A stretch of 64,000 bases of DNA from positions 29,725-93,724 of the forward strand of contig JAHIQI010000043.1 in NCBI GenBank assembly GCA_018902755.1. Reading direction: 5' to 3'. The DNA comes from Pseudomonadota bacterium (GTDB lineage: Bacteria > Desulfobacterota > Desulfarculia > Desulfarculales > Desulfarculaceae). The number at the start of each line of letters is the position of its first letter. Within the stretch, counting starts at the first letter, position 1. Position numbers and translations under genes: made by a program. The notes under the pieces are model-generated. The model searched no databases and had not been told where the DNA came from. It saw only the letters and a program-made list of their open reading frames with translations. Positions 42,619-51,309 of this stretch are shown here, piece by piece.

Positions 42619-43257
42619 ATGCTAGCGGCGCGTACGGCGGCGGTGATCCTGGCCCTGGCCCTCATGGCGATGGTGGGTTGTTCCTCGGTCAAGGATGCCT
42701 ACCATGAGTACGACCCCCGGCCCCGTCCGGCCGACGTGGCTTTCGGCAAGGTCCTGGAAAAGTACCTGGTCAAGGGCTCCATCCACCACGGCGCGGCCAC
42801 CGAGATGCTGGCCGACGTGGTGCCCGCCAACTGGGAGGTGCGCGCCGCCTGGGTGGACCGCCGGGCCGAGGCCTTCGCCTGGACCCCGGAGCAAAAAGCC
42901 AAGGACTTGGCCGACCAGCGCGCGGAGTATGACCAGTACAACACCATCCTGGCCAGCGTGTTCGTGCCCGACAAGAAGTGGAACAACCTGGACGACCAGG
43001 AGGCCAACTGGCGGGTGTACCTGATCAACGCCAAGGGTGAGCGCGTCGAGCCGGTGGACGTGCGCAAGATCAAAAAGCGCACCGCCATCCACGAGGCCAT
43101 CTACCCCTTCTGGGGCCCCTGGAGCCAGTTGTATCTGGTCAAGTTCCCCATCAACGGCCCCAAGGGCAAGCCCTTCCTGGCACCCGGCGAAAAGCAGGCC
43201 ACCATGTTGGTGACCGGCGCGCCGGGCCGGGCAAATTTTAAGCTGGTGATTCGCTAA
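42619..43257 (+). CDS. Lipoprotein of unknown function
   Basis: 212 aa. I chose the ATG at 42619 with GAAGGAG upstream over an ATG 30 bases earlier. Signal peptide ending in a lipobox MVGCSS (Cys about residue 18), so it is predicted to be a lipid-anchored envelope protein; Ser at +2 favours the outer membrane. The mature part has many Trp/Tyr/Lys residues and no recognised domain. Its stop codon overlaps the stop of the convergent diguanylate cyclase gene. Confidence 0.7.
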   Translation: MLAARTAAVILALALMAMVGCSSVKDAYHEYDPRPRPADVAFGKVLEKYLVKGSIHHGAATEMLADVVPANWEVRAAWVDRRAEAFAWTPEQKAKDLADQRAEYDQYNTILASVFVPDKKWNNLDDQEANWRVYLINAKGERVEPVDVRKIKKRTAIHEAIYPFWGPWSQLYLVKFPINGPKGKPFLAPGEKQATMLVTGAPGRANFKLVIR

Positions 43258-45818
43258 GATACTGGATGGCTCTCATACCCTGAACTGAGAGCCTGGGTTC
43301 CCCTGGGCAAAACCTGGATGCGGCCCTGCCTCAGGTCCGCGGCCACCAGGTTGCGGCCCGCCTGCTTGGCCGCATAGAGGGCGTCGTCAGCCCGGCGCAC
43401 CACGCCCTGGGACTCCTCGCCGGGCCCCAGGGTGGCCACCCCCACGCTCACCGTCAGGTTGACCCCTCTGTCGGCCTCCCCATCGCCGCCGCCTTGGCCC
43501 TCGGGCGTGAAGTCCAGGCGGGCCACCTCGGCCCGCAGGCGCTCGGCCACGGCCAGGGCCTCGCTCATGGCCGTGCGCGGCAAGAGCACCGCGAACTCCT
43601 CCCCGCCGTAACGGCAGGCCAGGTCCATGCCCCGCACGCAGCGTTGCAGGGCCTGGGAAAACTTCACCAGGGCCTGGTCCCCGGCCAGATGGCCGAAGCG
43701 GTCGTTGTAGGACTTGAAAAAGTCGATGTCGGCCATGAGGATGGAAAAGGAGTGGCCGTAGCGCTGGACGGTCTGCATCTCCCGGGACAGGGTGGCGTAG
43801 AAGAAGCGCTGGTTGTACAGGCCGGTGAGGCTGTCGGTGACCGAAAGGCGCCTGAGCTCCTGCTCCAGGCGGCGCTTGTCAGAAAGGTCCACCAGGGTCT
43901 CCACCGCCCGCACGATCCTGCCCTCCGGGTCGCGGATGGGCGCGGCCAGGAAGTAGAGCTGGCGGCCGTTGGGCTTCACGGTGGGGTAGAAGCCCTCCCC
44001 CTCCAGGCCGCCGTCCACCAGGGTGGACTTTTTCATGGACAGCTCGCCGTTGCTCTTGAGCACCCGCTCCAGGTTGCCCTCCAGGGACAGGTCGTCCAGC
44101 ACCAGATCGGCCAACACCGGACGTTTGCTCAGGTAAAAAGGCTCCCATTGGTGGTTGGTGCCCACCATCTCCTCGGCGTTGAAGCCGGTGAGGCGCTCCA
44201 TGGCCCGGTTCCAGTGCACCACCTTGTGCTCCTGGTCCAGCACCATCACCGCGATGGGCAGGCCCTGCAGGGTGTTCTCCACCATCTGCTGGCCGCGCGT
44301 TAGCTCCTGCTCCAAAAGCTTGCGCTCGGTTATGTCGGTGGCGATGCCCTCCATGGCCAGGGGCTTATCCAACTCGTCGCGCACCAGGATGGACTTTTCC
44401 CGTAGCCAGCGGGTGCGGCCCCTGGCGTCCAGGATCATGAACTCCTGCTCGCTCACCGCCGGGCCCCTCCCCCGGACGACCCGCCGCCAGTGGGCCATAA
44501 CCCGGTCGCGGTGCTTGGGGTGGATGACCTTGAGCAGGGGGGGATCGTCGCGCAAGATGCGCCGCACGCTGTAACCGGTTATCTGCTCCACCGCGGAGCT
44601 GACGTACTCGAAGCGTTCATGCTCCAAGGACCAGCGGTAGATGATGTCCGGGGCGTTGTCCACCAGGCGGCGGTAGCGGGCCTCGCTCTCGTGCAGGGCC
44701 ATCTGGTCGTGGCGCAGTTGGGTGACGTCGCGCACCAGGCCGAAGCGGGCCAGGCCCTGCCCGGCCCAGGTGGCGGTGATGAGCGCCTCGAAGGTCGGGC
44801 CGTTCAGGCGTCTCATGGTGGCGGGAAAATCCTGCACATAGCCTTGGGCCTGCAAGGAGTTCAAGTAAAGCTGCATTTCCTCGGAATCGGCGAAAAGCAC
44901 GTCCGAGTTGTTTCGCCCCAGCAGATCCTCGCGCCGCTCCGCGCCGACCATGCTCATAAAGGCCGAATTGGCGTCTTCCAAAAGGCCTTCCTGGTCCACG
45001 ATGAAGGCCCCGTCCTTGGTCTGGCTGAACAGGCGCTTAAAACGGGCCTTCTCCTCCTGGGCCTTTTGCACCATGTCCCGGGCGGAGGTGGTCAGGCTGG
45101 CCAGGGCCGCCGAAAGCCTTCCCAGCTCGTCGGAGCGCCGCAAGGCCTCCGGAGGCACCAGTTCCTGGGCCGCCTTTTCCGCCTCCTGGGTGAGCAGGCG
45201 CAGGGGCCGGCTGAGGTACCAGCGGCCCCAAAACATCGCGGTGAGGGCCACGATGGCGGCCACCAGCAGGGCGGTAAGCAAGGAGGCGGGCCACAGGGTA
45301 TGATCTTCCACGCCCGACAGAGGCTCTTGGTAGGAGGCCACCGCCAGGATCAATTCGCCGCTGGCAACCCGGTCGTAGGCCACGGCCATGGGCCGGCCGT
45401 TATTGTCGGTAAGGCTGAGCACGCCCCAGGCGGAGCTGGCCATGTGCCTGAGAATCTCCTGGGGCGGCAACATGCTTTGGTCGCCGATGGGAGGCGCCAC
45501 CAGCCCTCCCTGGGGATTGATTCCGAAAATGAGCAGGTCGTGCATCCCGTGGGCGGCGGAAAGCTGATCGATCTTGAAGCGGCGCAGGGCCTCCACCGGG
45601 TCGGAGTGGTTGACCTGGTTGCGCTCCACCAAGTCCACGATTTGCTTCAGGTGGGATTTGAGATGGGCTTTGGCGTAAGTCTCGGCGGAATGGCGGACAT
45701 ACCACCGCTGCACCCCGGTGATCACCAGGGAGGAGACCAAGGCCACCAGGATCAGGGCGGCGGCCAGCTTGGCGCCCACCGAAACCCCTTGGGACCATTT
45801 GTTTAAAGCGCTCCCCAC
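43254..45818 (-). CDS. Membrane PAS-sensor diguanylate cyclase (GGDEF)
   Basis: 854 aa from a GTG preceded by GGAG. First transmembrane helix (about 16-37), a periplasmic sensor region (about 38-175), second helix (about 178-200), HAMP-like segment (about 200-250), then three PAS-type domains (about 255-370, 380-500 and 510-640, with FIVDQEGLLEDANSAF and IYRWSLEHERFEYVSS). The GGDEF domain (about 655-835) has an active-type RYGGEEF motif and an intact RxxD inhibitory site (RGMD) five residues before it. Expected to make c-di-GMP with product feedback. Confidence 0.92.
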   Translation of the reverse strand: MGSALNKWSQGVSVGAKLAAALILVALVSSLVITGVQRWYVRHSAETYAKAHLKSHLKQIVDLVERNQVNHSDPVEALRRFKIDQLSAAHGMHDLLIFGINPQGGLVAPPIGDQSMLPPQEILRHMASSAWGVLSLTDNNGRPMAVAYDRVASGELILAVASYQEPLSGVEDHTLWPASLLTALLVAAIVALTAMFWGRWYLSRPLRLLTQEAEKAAQELVPPEALRRSDELGRLSAALASLTTSARDMVQKAQEEKARFKRLFSQTKDGAFIVDQEGLLEDANSAFMSMVGAERREDLLGRNNSDVLFADSEEMQLYLNSLQAQGYVQDFPATMRRLNGPTFEALITATWAGQGLARFGLVRDVTQLRHDQMALHESEARYRRLVDNAPDIIYRWSLEHERFEYVSSAVEQITGYSVRRILRDDPPLLKVIHPKHRDRVMAHWRRVVRGRGPAVSEQEFMILDARGRTRWLREKSILVRDELDKPLAMEGIATDITERKLLEQELTRGQQMVENTLQGLPIAVMVLDQEHKVVHWNRAMERLTGFNAEEMVGTNHQWEPFYLSKRPVLADLVLDDLSLEGNLERVLKSNGELSMKKSTLVDGGLEGEGFYPTVKPNGRQLYFLAAPIRDPEGRIVRAVETLVDLSDKRRLEQELRRLSVTDSLTGLYNQRFFYATLSREMQTVQRYGHSFSILMADIDFFKSYNDRFGHLAGDQALVKFSQALQRCVRGMDLACRYGGEEFAVLLPRTAMSEALAVAERLRAEVARLDFTPEGQGGGDGEADRGVNLTVSVGVATLGPGEESQGVVRRADDALYAAKQAGRNLVAADLRQGRIQVLPRGTQALSSGYESHPVS

Positions 45819-46033
45819 CTAGACTCCGCATCCCTTAAGGCCGGGCGCAGTCAAAATTGACACCTCAAGATGGGACATTTAGGATGAACCTTAGTAGGAA
45901 GATGGCGCGGGATCGCGAAGTTGTTCAAAATGGGGGTGCCGGCCATTCTTCCCATTGATTAACCATATCGGCACCGGCCCAGGGGCGTCAAGCGCTCTCC
46001 TGCCGCCCGGAGCCCAAAGTCAAGGAGCATAAC
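45819..46033. other. Intergenic region between divergent genes
   Basis: Holds an inverted repeat GGTGCCG / CGGCACC (near 45938 and 45970) and probably promoters for both flanking genes; no clear -35/-10 pair was found on inspection. AAGGAG precedes the phasin-like gene. Confidence 0.35.
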
Positions 46034-46360
46034 ATGCTTGAAACTATGAAAAATCTTATGCTGGCGGGTCTGGGGGCGGCGGTGCTGACCAAAGAAAAGG
46101 CCATGCGCCTGATGCAGCAGGCGGTGGAAAAAGGCGAGCTGAGCGCGGCCGAGGCCGAAAAAATGGCCGAGGAGGTGGTGGCCGAATCCAGGCGCCAGGC
46201 CCAGGCCATGGGCGACAAGCTCACTGAGGCGGCCCGCGAGACGGCCCTGAACCTCAACCTGGCCTCCAAGGAAGAGATGGAGGAGTTGCGCGGCCGGGTG
46301 GCCGAGTTGGAAAAAGAGCTGGCCGCGCTCAAGGCCGCCACTCCGCCGCCAGAGTCCTAG
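46034..46360 (+). CDS. Phasin-like small coiled-coil protein
   Basis: 108 aa. The N-terminus MLETMKNLMLAGLGAAVLTKEKAMRLMQ followed by a long amphipathic helix (about 35-105, Glu/Ala/Lys/Leu heptads ending VAELEKELAAL) is like phasin-family proteins that coat polyhydroxyalkanoate granules. It is 4 bases upstream of a UbiB-type kinase, a pairing that may be functional. No polymer synthase gene is in view, so the phasin call is by pattern only. Confidence 0.65.
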   Translation: MLETMKNLMLAGLGAAVLTKEKAMRLMQQAVEKGELSAAEAEKMAEEVVAESRRQAQAMGDKLTEAARETALNLNLASKEEMEELRGRVAELEKELAALKAATPPPES

Positions 46361-46363
46361 CCC

Positions 46364-48034
46364 ATGCTCGACACCATCCGCAACCTGGGCCGGGTCACCG
46401 AGCTGGCCATGGTCTTGGTGCGCCACGGCTTCGCCGATCTGGTGGACCGCCTGGGCCTGCCCAGCTCCAAGGGCACCGGGGCCCGCAGCGGCGGGGAAAA
46501 GCTGGCCGGCCGCTACAGCGTCTACGCCAGGTTGCGCATGGTCGCCGAACAGATGGGGCCCACCTTCGTCAAGCTGGGCCAGCTGCTCTCCCAGCGGCCG
46601 GACCTGTTGCCCAAGGAGTTCATCCTGGAACTCTCCAAGCTCAGGGACCAGGTGACCCCCATTGTCTTCGCAGAGGTGAAGTCCCAGGTGGAAAGCTCCC
46701 TGGGCCGTCCCATGTCCGAGGTGTTCAGCCAGTTCGACGAGAAGTGCCTGGCCAGCGCCTCACTGGCCCAGGTGCACCGCGCGGTGCGGGCCGACGACGG
46801 CCGCGAAGTGGCGGTGAAGGTGCGCAAGCCTGGCATCATGCGCACCATCGAGGCGGACATGGAGCTGCTCATGATCCTGGCCAAGCTGGCGGACAAGGAG
46901 CTGGAGGCCGCGGCCCCCTACGACCTGCCCGCCCTGGTCAAGGAGATGGAGCGCTCCCTGTTCCAGGAACTGGACTTCAGCCTGGAGGCGCGCCACATGC
47001 GCACCGCCCAGGCCCAGCTCTCGCCGGACAGTGGGGTGATGATCCCCCAGCCCCACCTGGACCTGACCCGCCCCGGCCTTCTGGTCATGGAACTGGTCAC
47101 CGGCGACCCGCCGGGCAAGGCCGACATCAGCCCCGAGGAAGGCAAGCGGCTCGGCCGGGACTTGGTGCGCCTGATGATGGAACAGGTGCTGCTCAGGGGC
47201 TTTTTCCACGGCGACCCCCACCAGGGCAACCTGCTGGTGACCCGCGACGGCCAGGGGCGGCCCATGCTGGCGGTTTTGGACTGGGGCCTGGCCGGCCGCC
47301 TGACCGACGACGACCGCTATCTGCTCTGCGACCTTCTTATGGCCACCCTGCAGCGCGACGCCAAGGCGGTGATAAAGGCCTGGATGGACATGAAGGTGGT
47401 GCCGCGCAGCTATGACGACCCCACCCTGGAACGGGACGTGGCCGAGCTGTTGGAGATGGTCAACACCCAGGGCGAGCCGGTGGAGACCGCCAAGCTGATT
47501 TTGGAAATGATGGAGATCATGCGCCAGCACCGCCTGCGGGTGCCCATGCAATACGCCCTGGCCGACAAGGCCCTGCTGGAGATGGAGGGGGTGGCCCGGG
47601 CCCTGGACCCCGAGTTCCGGCCCGTGGAGGCGGCCCGGCCCTTCGTGTGGCGGCTGTACCTGGAGCGCTGGCGGCCCGACGCCATGGCCAAGAGGCTGCT
47701 GATCCATCTGGGCGACGCCTTGCACCTGATCCAAAACCTGCCCCGGCGGCTGGAAAACCTGGTCAGCCAGCTGGAAAAGGGCGAGCTGTCCCTGCAACTG
47801 CAGCACGAGGGCCTGGTTCCCCTGACCAAGGCCCTGCAAGAGGGGGCCAGCCGGGTCACGGTGGGGCTCATCGTGGCCGCGCTCATCGTGGGCAGTTCCA
47901 TGATCATCACCACCGGGGTGGAGCCCAAGATCTTCGGCCTGCCCGCCCTGGGGGTGGTGGGCTACGTGATCAGCGGGGTCATCGGCCTGTGGCTGGTCTG
48001 GTCCATACTCCGCTCCCGGGGGGGCCGCCTCTAA
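46364..48034 (+). CDS. ABC1/UbiB (AarF) family atypical kinase
   Basis: 556 aa. KxGQ motif MGPTFVKLGQLLSQRPDLLP (about 64-83) and the ATP-binding ASLAQVHRA alanine-rich loop (about 127), Lys in VAVKVRKPG (about 148), catalytic FFHGDPHQGNLL (about 282) and VLDWGLAGRL (about 303, DFG-like DWG). Two C-terminal transmembrane helices (about 505-550). UbiB proteins support quinone or isoprenoid lipid metabolism as ATPases; the exact substrate here is unknown. Confidence 0.9.
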   Translation: MLDTIRNLGRVTELAMVLVRHGFADLVDRLGLPSSKGTGARSGGEKLAGRYSVYARLRMVAEQMGPTFVKLGQLLSQRPDLLPKEFILELSKLRDQVTPIVFAEVKSQVESSLGRPMSEVFSQFDEKCLASASLAQVHRAVRADDGREVAVKVRKPGIMRTIEADMELLMILAKLADKELEAAAPYDLPALVKEMERSLFQELDFSLEARHMRTAQAQLSPDSGVMIPQPHLDLTRPGLLVMELVTGDPPGKADISPEEGKRLGRDLVRLMMEQVLLRGFFHGDPHQGNLLVTRDGQGRPMLAVLDWGLAGRLTDDDRYLLCDLLMATLQRDAKAVIKAWMDMKVVPRSYDDPTLERDVAELLEMVNTQGEPVETAKLILEMMEIMRQHRLRVPMQYALADKALLEMEGVARALDPEFRPVEAARPFVWRLYLERWRPDAMAKRLLIHLGDALHLIQNLPRRLENLVSQLEKGELSLQLQHEGLVPLTKALQEGASRVTVGLIVAALIVGSSMIITTGVEPKIFGLPALGVVGYVISGVIGLWLVWSILRSRGGRL

Positions 48035-48116
48035 GGCCCCGTTCCGCCAAGCTGAACCTTCCCGCTCCCCTGCCCGGACCGCGCCCATGGCGGGCCGGCA
48101 TCCGGTCGCCCAAGTT

Positions 48117-48145
48117 GAGGGGTCACACCCTGCTTGACCCCCCTC
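48117..48145 (+). terminator. Hairpin after the UbiB-family gene
   Basis: Arms GAGGGGTCA (48117-48125) and TGACCCCCCTC (48135-48145) form a stem with a two-base bulge and a 9-base loop. There is no U-run; weak terminator candidate. Confidence 0.3.
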
Positions 48146-48173
48146 TTCAGGGCTGCTATCCTTGGCCAAACCT

Positions 48174-48190
48174 ATATCTGCCCAAGATAT
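48174..48190. promoter_or_regulatory. Palindrome ahead of the LysR gene (candidate operator)
   Basis: Perfect inverted repeat ATATCT-GCCCA-AGATAT, 24 bases before the LysR start. LysR-type regulators bind such ATC/GAT dyads, so autoregulation is plausible. Confidence 0.45.
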
Positions 48191-48214
48191 TTCCAATACT
48201 AAAGGGTAGGCCTC

Positions 48215-49108
48215 ATGGACCTCAGGCGTTTACAAGTTTTTGCTAAAGTATACGAAAAACGTAGCTTTTCCCGCGCGGCCGAAGAAGTTTACCTGAGCCA
48301 GCCCACGGTGAGCGGGCACATCAAAAGCCTGGAAGAGGAACTGGGCGTGCAGCTTTTCGACCGCCTGGGCCGGGAGATATTGCCCACCAAGGCCGCCGAG
48401 CTGCTCTATGTGCACGCCCGGGACATCCTGATGCGGGTGGAAGACGCCCAGCATTCGGTGGACGCCTTTTTGGGCCGCCTGCGGGGCGACCTGGTGGTGG
48501 GCGGCTCCACCATCCCCGGCCAATACGTATTGCCCAGCTTCATCGGCCGTTTCCGCCTGCTGCACCCCGAGGTGCGTATCACCCTGCACATCGGCGACAC
48601 CCGTCAGGTGGCCGAGGCGGTGCTCTCCGGCGAGCTGGAGGCCGGGGTGGTGGGCGCGGTGGTGGAGGAGGAGCGCCTGGCCTACAGCCCGCTCATGGAG
48701 GACGAGCTGGCCCTGGCCGGTTGGCCCGGTCATCACTTCGGCGACTCTCTGGACACGGCGGAGCTGAAAAGGGTGCCGGTGGTGTTCCGGGAGCCGGGCA
48801 GCGGCACCCGCATGTTCCTCTCCAAGGCCCTGAAAAAGGCGGGGGTGGACCCCGCGGACATGAACATCGTGGCCCAGATGGGCTCCACCATGGCCGTGCT
48901 CAACTCGGTGCGCTCCCAGGTGGGCCTGGGCTTTCTCAGCCGCCGGGCCATGGTGGAGGAGCTGGAGGCGGGCAAGGTGGTGGAGGTGGGGCTGAACGGC
49001 ATCCAGCTCAAGCGCCAGTTTTACCTGGTCACCCGCAAGAAGCGCACCCACTCCCCGGCCTCCCAGGCCTTCATGTCCCTGTGCATGGCCGGCCTGGAAG
49101 AGGAGTAG
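48215..49108 (+). CDS. LysR-type transcriptional regulator, selenium-metabolism associated
   Basis: 297 aa. N-terminal winged HTH (FSRAAEEVYLSQPTVSGHIKSLEEELGVQLF, in two halves, about 18-48) and the substrate-binding domain GDLVVGGSTIPGQYVLPSFIGRF (about 90) with a PGSGTR loop (REPGSGTRMFL, about 193). The sequence and its position directly ahead of selD fit the known selenium-metabolism-associated LysR family. It shares an operon with the HAD-like protein (4-base gap) and selD. Confidence 0.85.
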   Translation: MDLRRLQVFAKVYEKRSFSRAAEEVYLSQPTVSGHIKSLEEELGVQLFDRLGREILPTKAAELLYVHARDILMRVEDAQHSVDAFLGRLRGDLVVGGSTIPGQYVLPSFIGRFRLLHPEVRITLHIGDTRQVAEAVLSGELEAGVVGAVVEEERLAYSPLMEDELALAGWPGHHFGDSLDTAELKRVPVVFREPGSGTRMFLSKALKKAGVDPADMNIVAQMGSTMAVLNSVRSQVGLGFLSRRAMVEELEAGKVVEVGLNGIQLKRQFYLVTRKKRTHSPASQAFMSLCMAGLEEE

Positions 49109-49112
49109 CCCG

Positions 49113-49583
49113 GTGGCCATCAGCCTGGAGGTGCCGGGATGGCGCAGCCTGGAACTGGAGCACCTGGTGCTGGACCTCAACGGCACCCTGGCCCTGGACG
49201 GAGTCCTGCTGCCCGGCGTGGCCCAGACGGTGGAGGTTCTGTCCGCCCGCCTGGCCTGCCATCTGGTCACCGCCGACACCTTCGGCACCGCCCACCAACT
49301 CTTCGGGCCTCTGGTCAAGGTGGCCCGCATCGATTCCGGCCGTGAAGGCGAGCAAAAACAGGCTATAGTTGAAGGGCTGGGGGCCGGGCGGGTGGCCGCC
49401 CTGGGCAACGGGGCCAACGACGCTCTGATGCTCGCCGCCGCGGCCCTGGGCATCGCGGTGCTGGGCCCGGAGGGAGCCGCCCCCCAGGCCCTGATGGCGG
49501 CCGACGTGGTGACCACCGGGCCCCTGGAGGCCCTGGCGCTGCTGACCAATCCCGACCGCCTAAGGGCCACCCTGCGCCGCTGA
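49113..49583 (+). CDS. HAD-superfamily soluble P-type ATPase-like phosphatase
   Basis: 156 aa from a GTG. HAD motif I LVLDLNGTLALDG (about 18-30), motif II VTADTF (about 52) and the motif IV part ALGNGANDALML (about 95). It resembles the cytoplasmic phosphorylation/ATP-binding domain of P-type ATPases without any membrane helices. Note that motif I has Asn in place of the second Asp (DLNGT), which is unusual for phosphatases and common to P-type ATPase-like (DKTGT) proteins only in position. Located between LysR and selD, so a selenium-related role is inferred. Confidence 0.78.
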   Translation: MAISLEVPGWRSLELEHLVLDLNGTLALDGVLLPGVAQTVEVLSARLACHLVTADTFGTAHQLFGPLVKVARIDSGREGEQKQAIVEGLGAGRVAALGNGANDALMLAAAALGIAVLGPEGAAPQALMAADVVTTGPLEALALLTNPDRLRATLRR

Positions 49584-49611
49584 ACCACCGCACCCACAAG
49601 GAAGCCAAGCC

Positions 49612-50655
49612 ATGGGCTCCGACATCAAACTGGCCGAAAAAGCCCGCGCCGCCGGTTGAGCGGCCAAGATAGGTCCGGGCGACCTGGCCAACATACTCCA
49701 GGGACTGCCCCTGGAGAGCCATCCTGATTTGTTGGTGGGCCTGGGCACCGCCGACGACGCTGGAGTGTTCCGTCTCACCGACGAGATCGCCCTGATCCAG
49801 ACCCTGGACTTCTTCACCCCCATCGTCAACGACCCCTACCTGTTTGGGCGCATCGCGGCGGTCAACGCCCTGAGCGACGTGTACGCCATGGGCGGGCGGC
49901 CTCTGACCGCCATGAACATCTGCTGCTTCCCGGTCAAGGACCTGCCGGTGGAGACCTTCCGCGAGATTCTGCGCGGGGGCATGGACGCGGTGCACGAGGC
50001 GGGCGCGGTCTTGGCCGGAGGCCACTCGGTGGAAGACCCGGAGCTGAAATACGGGCTCAGCGTCACCGGGGTGGTGCACCCTCAGAAAATCGTGACCAAC
50101 GCGGGGCTCAGGGCCGGGCAAGTCTTGGTGCTCACCAAGCCCCTGGGCACTGGGGTGATCGCCACGGCGCTCAAGGCCGGACTGGCCTCGCCCCAGGCGC
50201 TGCAGCAGGCGGTGGCGGTGATGACCGCGCTGAACGCCCCGGCGGCCGAGGTCATGGCCGCCTGCGGGGTGAGCGCGGCCACGGACATCACCGGCTTCGG
50301 GCTAATGGGCCACGCCCTGGAGCTGGCCCAGGGATCGGGCGTGGGGGTGGTGATCCAGGCCGATGCGGTGCCTATTATCCCCGAGGCCAAGGACATGGCC
50401 TCCATGGGCCTGGTGCCCTTGGGCAGCCACGCCAACAAGGATTTCTGCGCCTCCAAGGTGCGCACCCAGGGCCCGGCCCAGGAGATCGTCATGGATCTGT
50501 TGGCCGACGCTCAGACCTCCGGGGGCATGCTCATGGGCCTGGACCCGGACCAGGTGGACACCGCCATGGCCATGCTGGCCCAGCGCGGCATCAACGGCGC
50601 GGTTATCGGCGAGGTGAAGGCCGAGGAGCCCGGGACCATCACCGTGGTTTTTTAG
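49612..50655 (+). CDS. selD: Selenide, water dikinase (selenophosphate synthetase) with in-frame UGA (Sec16)
   Basis: 347 aa if the in-frame TGA at 49657-49659 (codon 16) is read as selenocysteine. The ATG at 49612 gives MGSDIKLAEKARAAG-Sec-AAKIGPGDLANIL, where the Cys/Sec sits in the AGxxxKIGP context of the SelD active site. Downstream: VGLGTADDAGVF (about 44), TLDFFTPIVNDPYLFGRIAA (about 64), GGHSVEDPELKYGLSVTG (about 138). The enzyme makes selenophosphate from selenide and ATP for Sec and selenouridine. Reading it as a truncated gene would remove the conserved N-terminus. A hairpin fitting a SECIS follows the UGA. The selC/selA/selB machinery is not in the window. Confidence 0.93.
49657..49689 (+). 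promoter_or_regulatory. Candidate bacterial SECIS hairpin following the selD UGA
   Basis: After the UGA, GGCC (49662-49665) pairs with GGCC (49686-49689), and AGGTC (49671-49675) with GACCT (49681-49685), with a five-base 5' bulge AAGAT and the loop CGGGC. The apical loop begins 16 bases after the UGA and has G at its second position, as in known bacterial SECIS elements. A second 8-bp hairpin (49696-49716) follows. Confidence 0.65.
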
Positions 50656-50679
50656 GCGGGAAAATTTAGGGCCGCCGGT

Positions 50680-51207
50680 TCACCAGTCCAGGGCAAACTC
50701 CCCCAGATAGCTTTCCAACGCCTGGCGCGGGCCGGGCTGCAACTCGGGGCAGTCCCCCGCCCCCACCGCCCCCTGCACCGCCAGGGTGGCGAACACCAGG
50801 CAGGTGGGCTGGCCGCAGCGGCGGCAACCGGCCTGGTTGGGCAACAGCTTCAGCACCTCCAGGGGCTTGGGCTGGGGCGCGGACTTGGTGGAGGGCTCTA
50901 TCTCGGCGCGGTCCTCCCAAACCTGGTTTATCTCCCTCTGCAACCAGGCCAGAATCTTGTCCGCCTCGGCCTCGTCGGCCAGGGCGTTGATGGCGATGTG
51001 GTCGTTGTGCACGGTGATGAGCTTGCCGTGGACCCGGAAGGTCACCGCCGGAGGGTCGGTCTGGTAGGAAAAGCCCCCCAGCTGGGCATTGAGATAAGGC
51101 AGGGCCTCACCAACGTCCTGGTCCAGATGGGCAATGCAGTGCACCGACTGGAAGCCGGGGTTGCACTCCGGGCGAAAAATGCGCTTGGTCCAACTTTCGA
51201 GCAGCAT
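50680..51207 (-). CDS. (Fe-S)-binding protein with FeS (PF04060-type) domain
   Basis: 175 aa; ATG at 51207 preceded by GGAGG is preferred over a GTG 36 bases upstream. N-terminal part of unknown fold (GFQSVHCIAHLDQDVGEALPYL). The C-terminal domain has a Cys pattern CRRCGQPTCLVFA...DCP (about 127-155), the CxxCGxxxCxxFA...C type found in corrinoid/acetyl-CoA pathway subunits and in stand-alone Fe-S proteins. Convergent with selD; role unknown. Confidence 0.75.
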   Translation of the reverse strand: MLLESWTKRIFRPECNPGFQSVHCIAHLDQDVGEALPYLNAQLGGFSYQTDPPAVTFRVHGKLITVHNDHIAINALADEAEADKILAWLQREINQVWEDRAEIEPSTKSAPQPKPLEVLKLLPNQAGCRRCGQPTCLVFATLAVQGAVGAGDCPELQPGPRQALESYLGEFALDW

Positions 51208-51309
51208 GGCCGCCTCCAAACTGGTGCGGGTTCCTGCTTTCACCGCTAGCAGCCCCGGGACAGGCCGTCAAGAATAATCCACCCAGCGCGTGGGTATTTA
51301 TGCTCACTC

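Noticed and set aside
49729..50655. selD as a shortened gene starting at an internal codon
   Set aside because: The conserved SelD N-terminus and active-site context are present upstream of this point in the same frame, broken only by one TGA, so selenocysteine is a better explanation than truncation.
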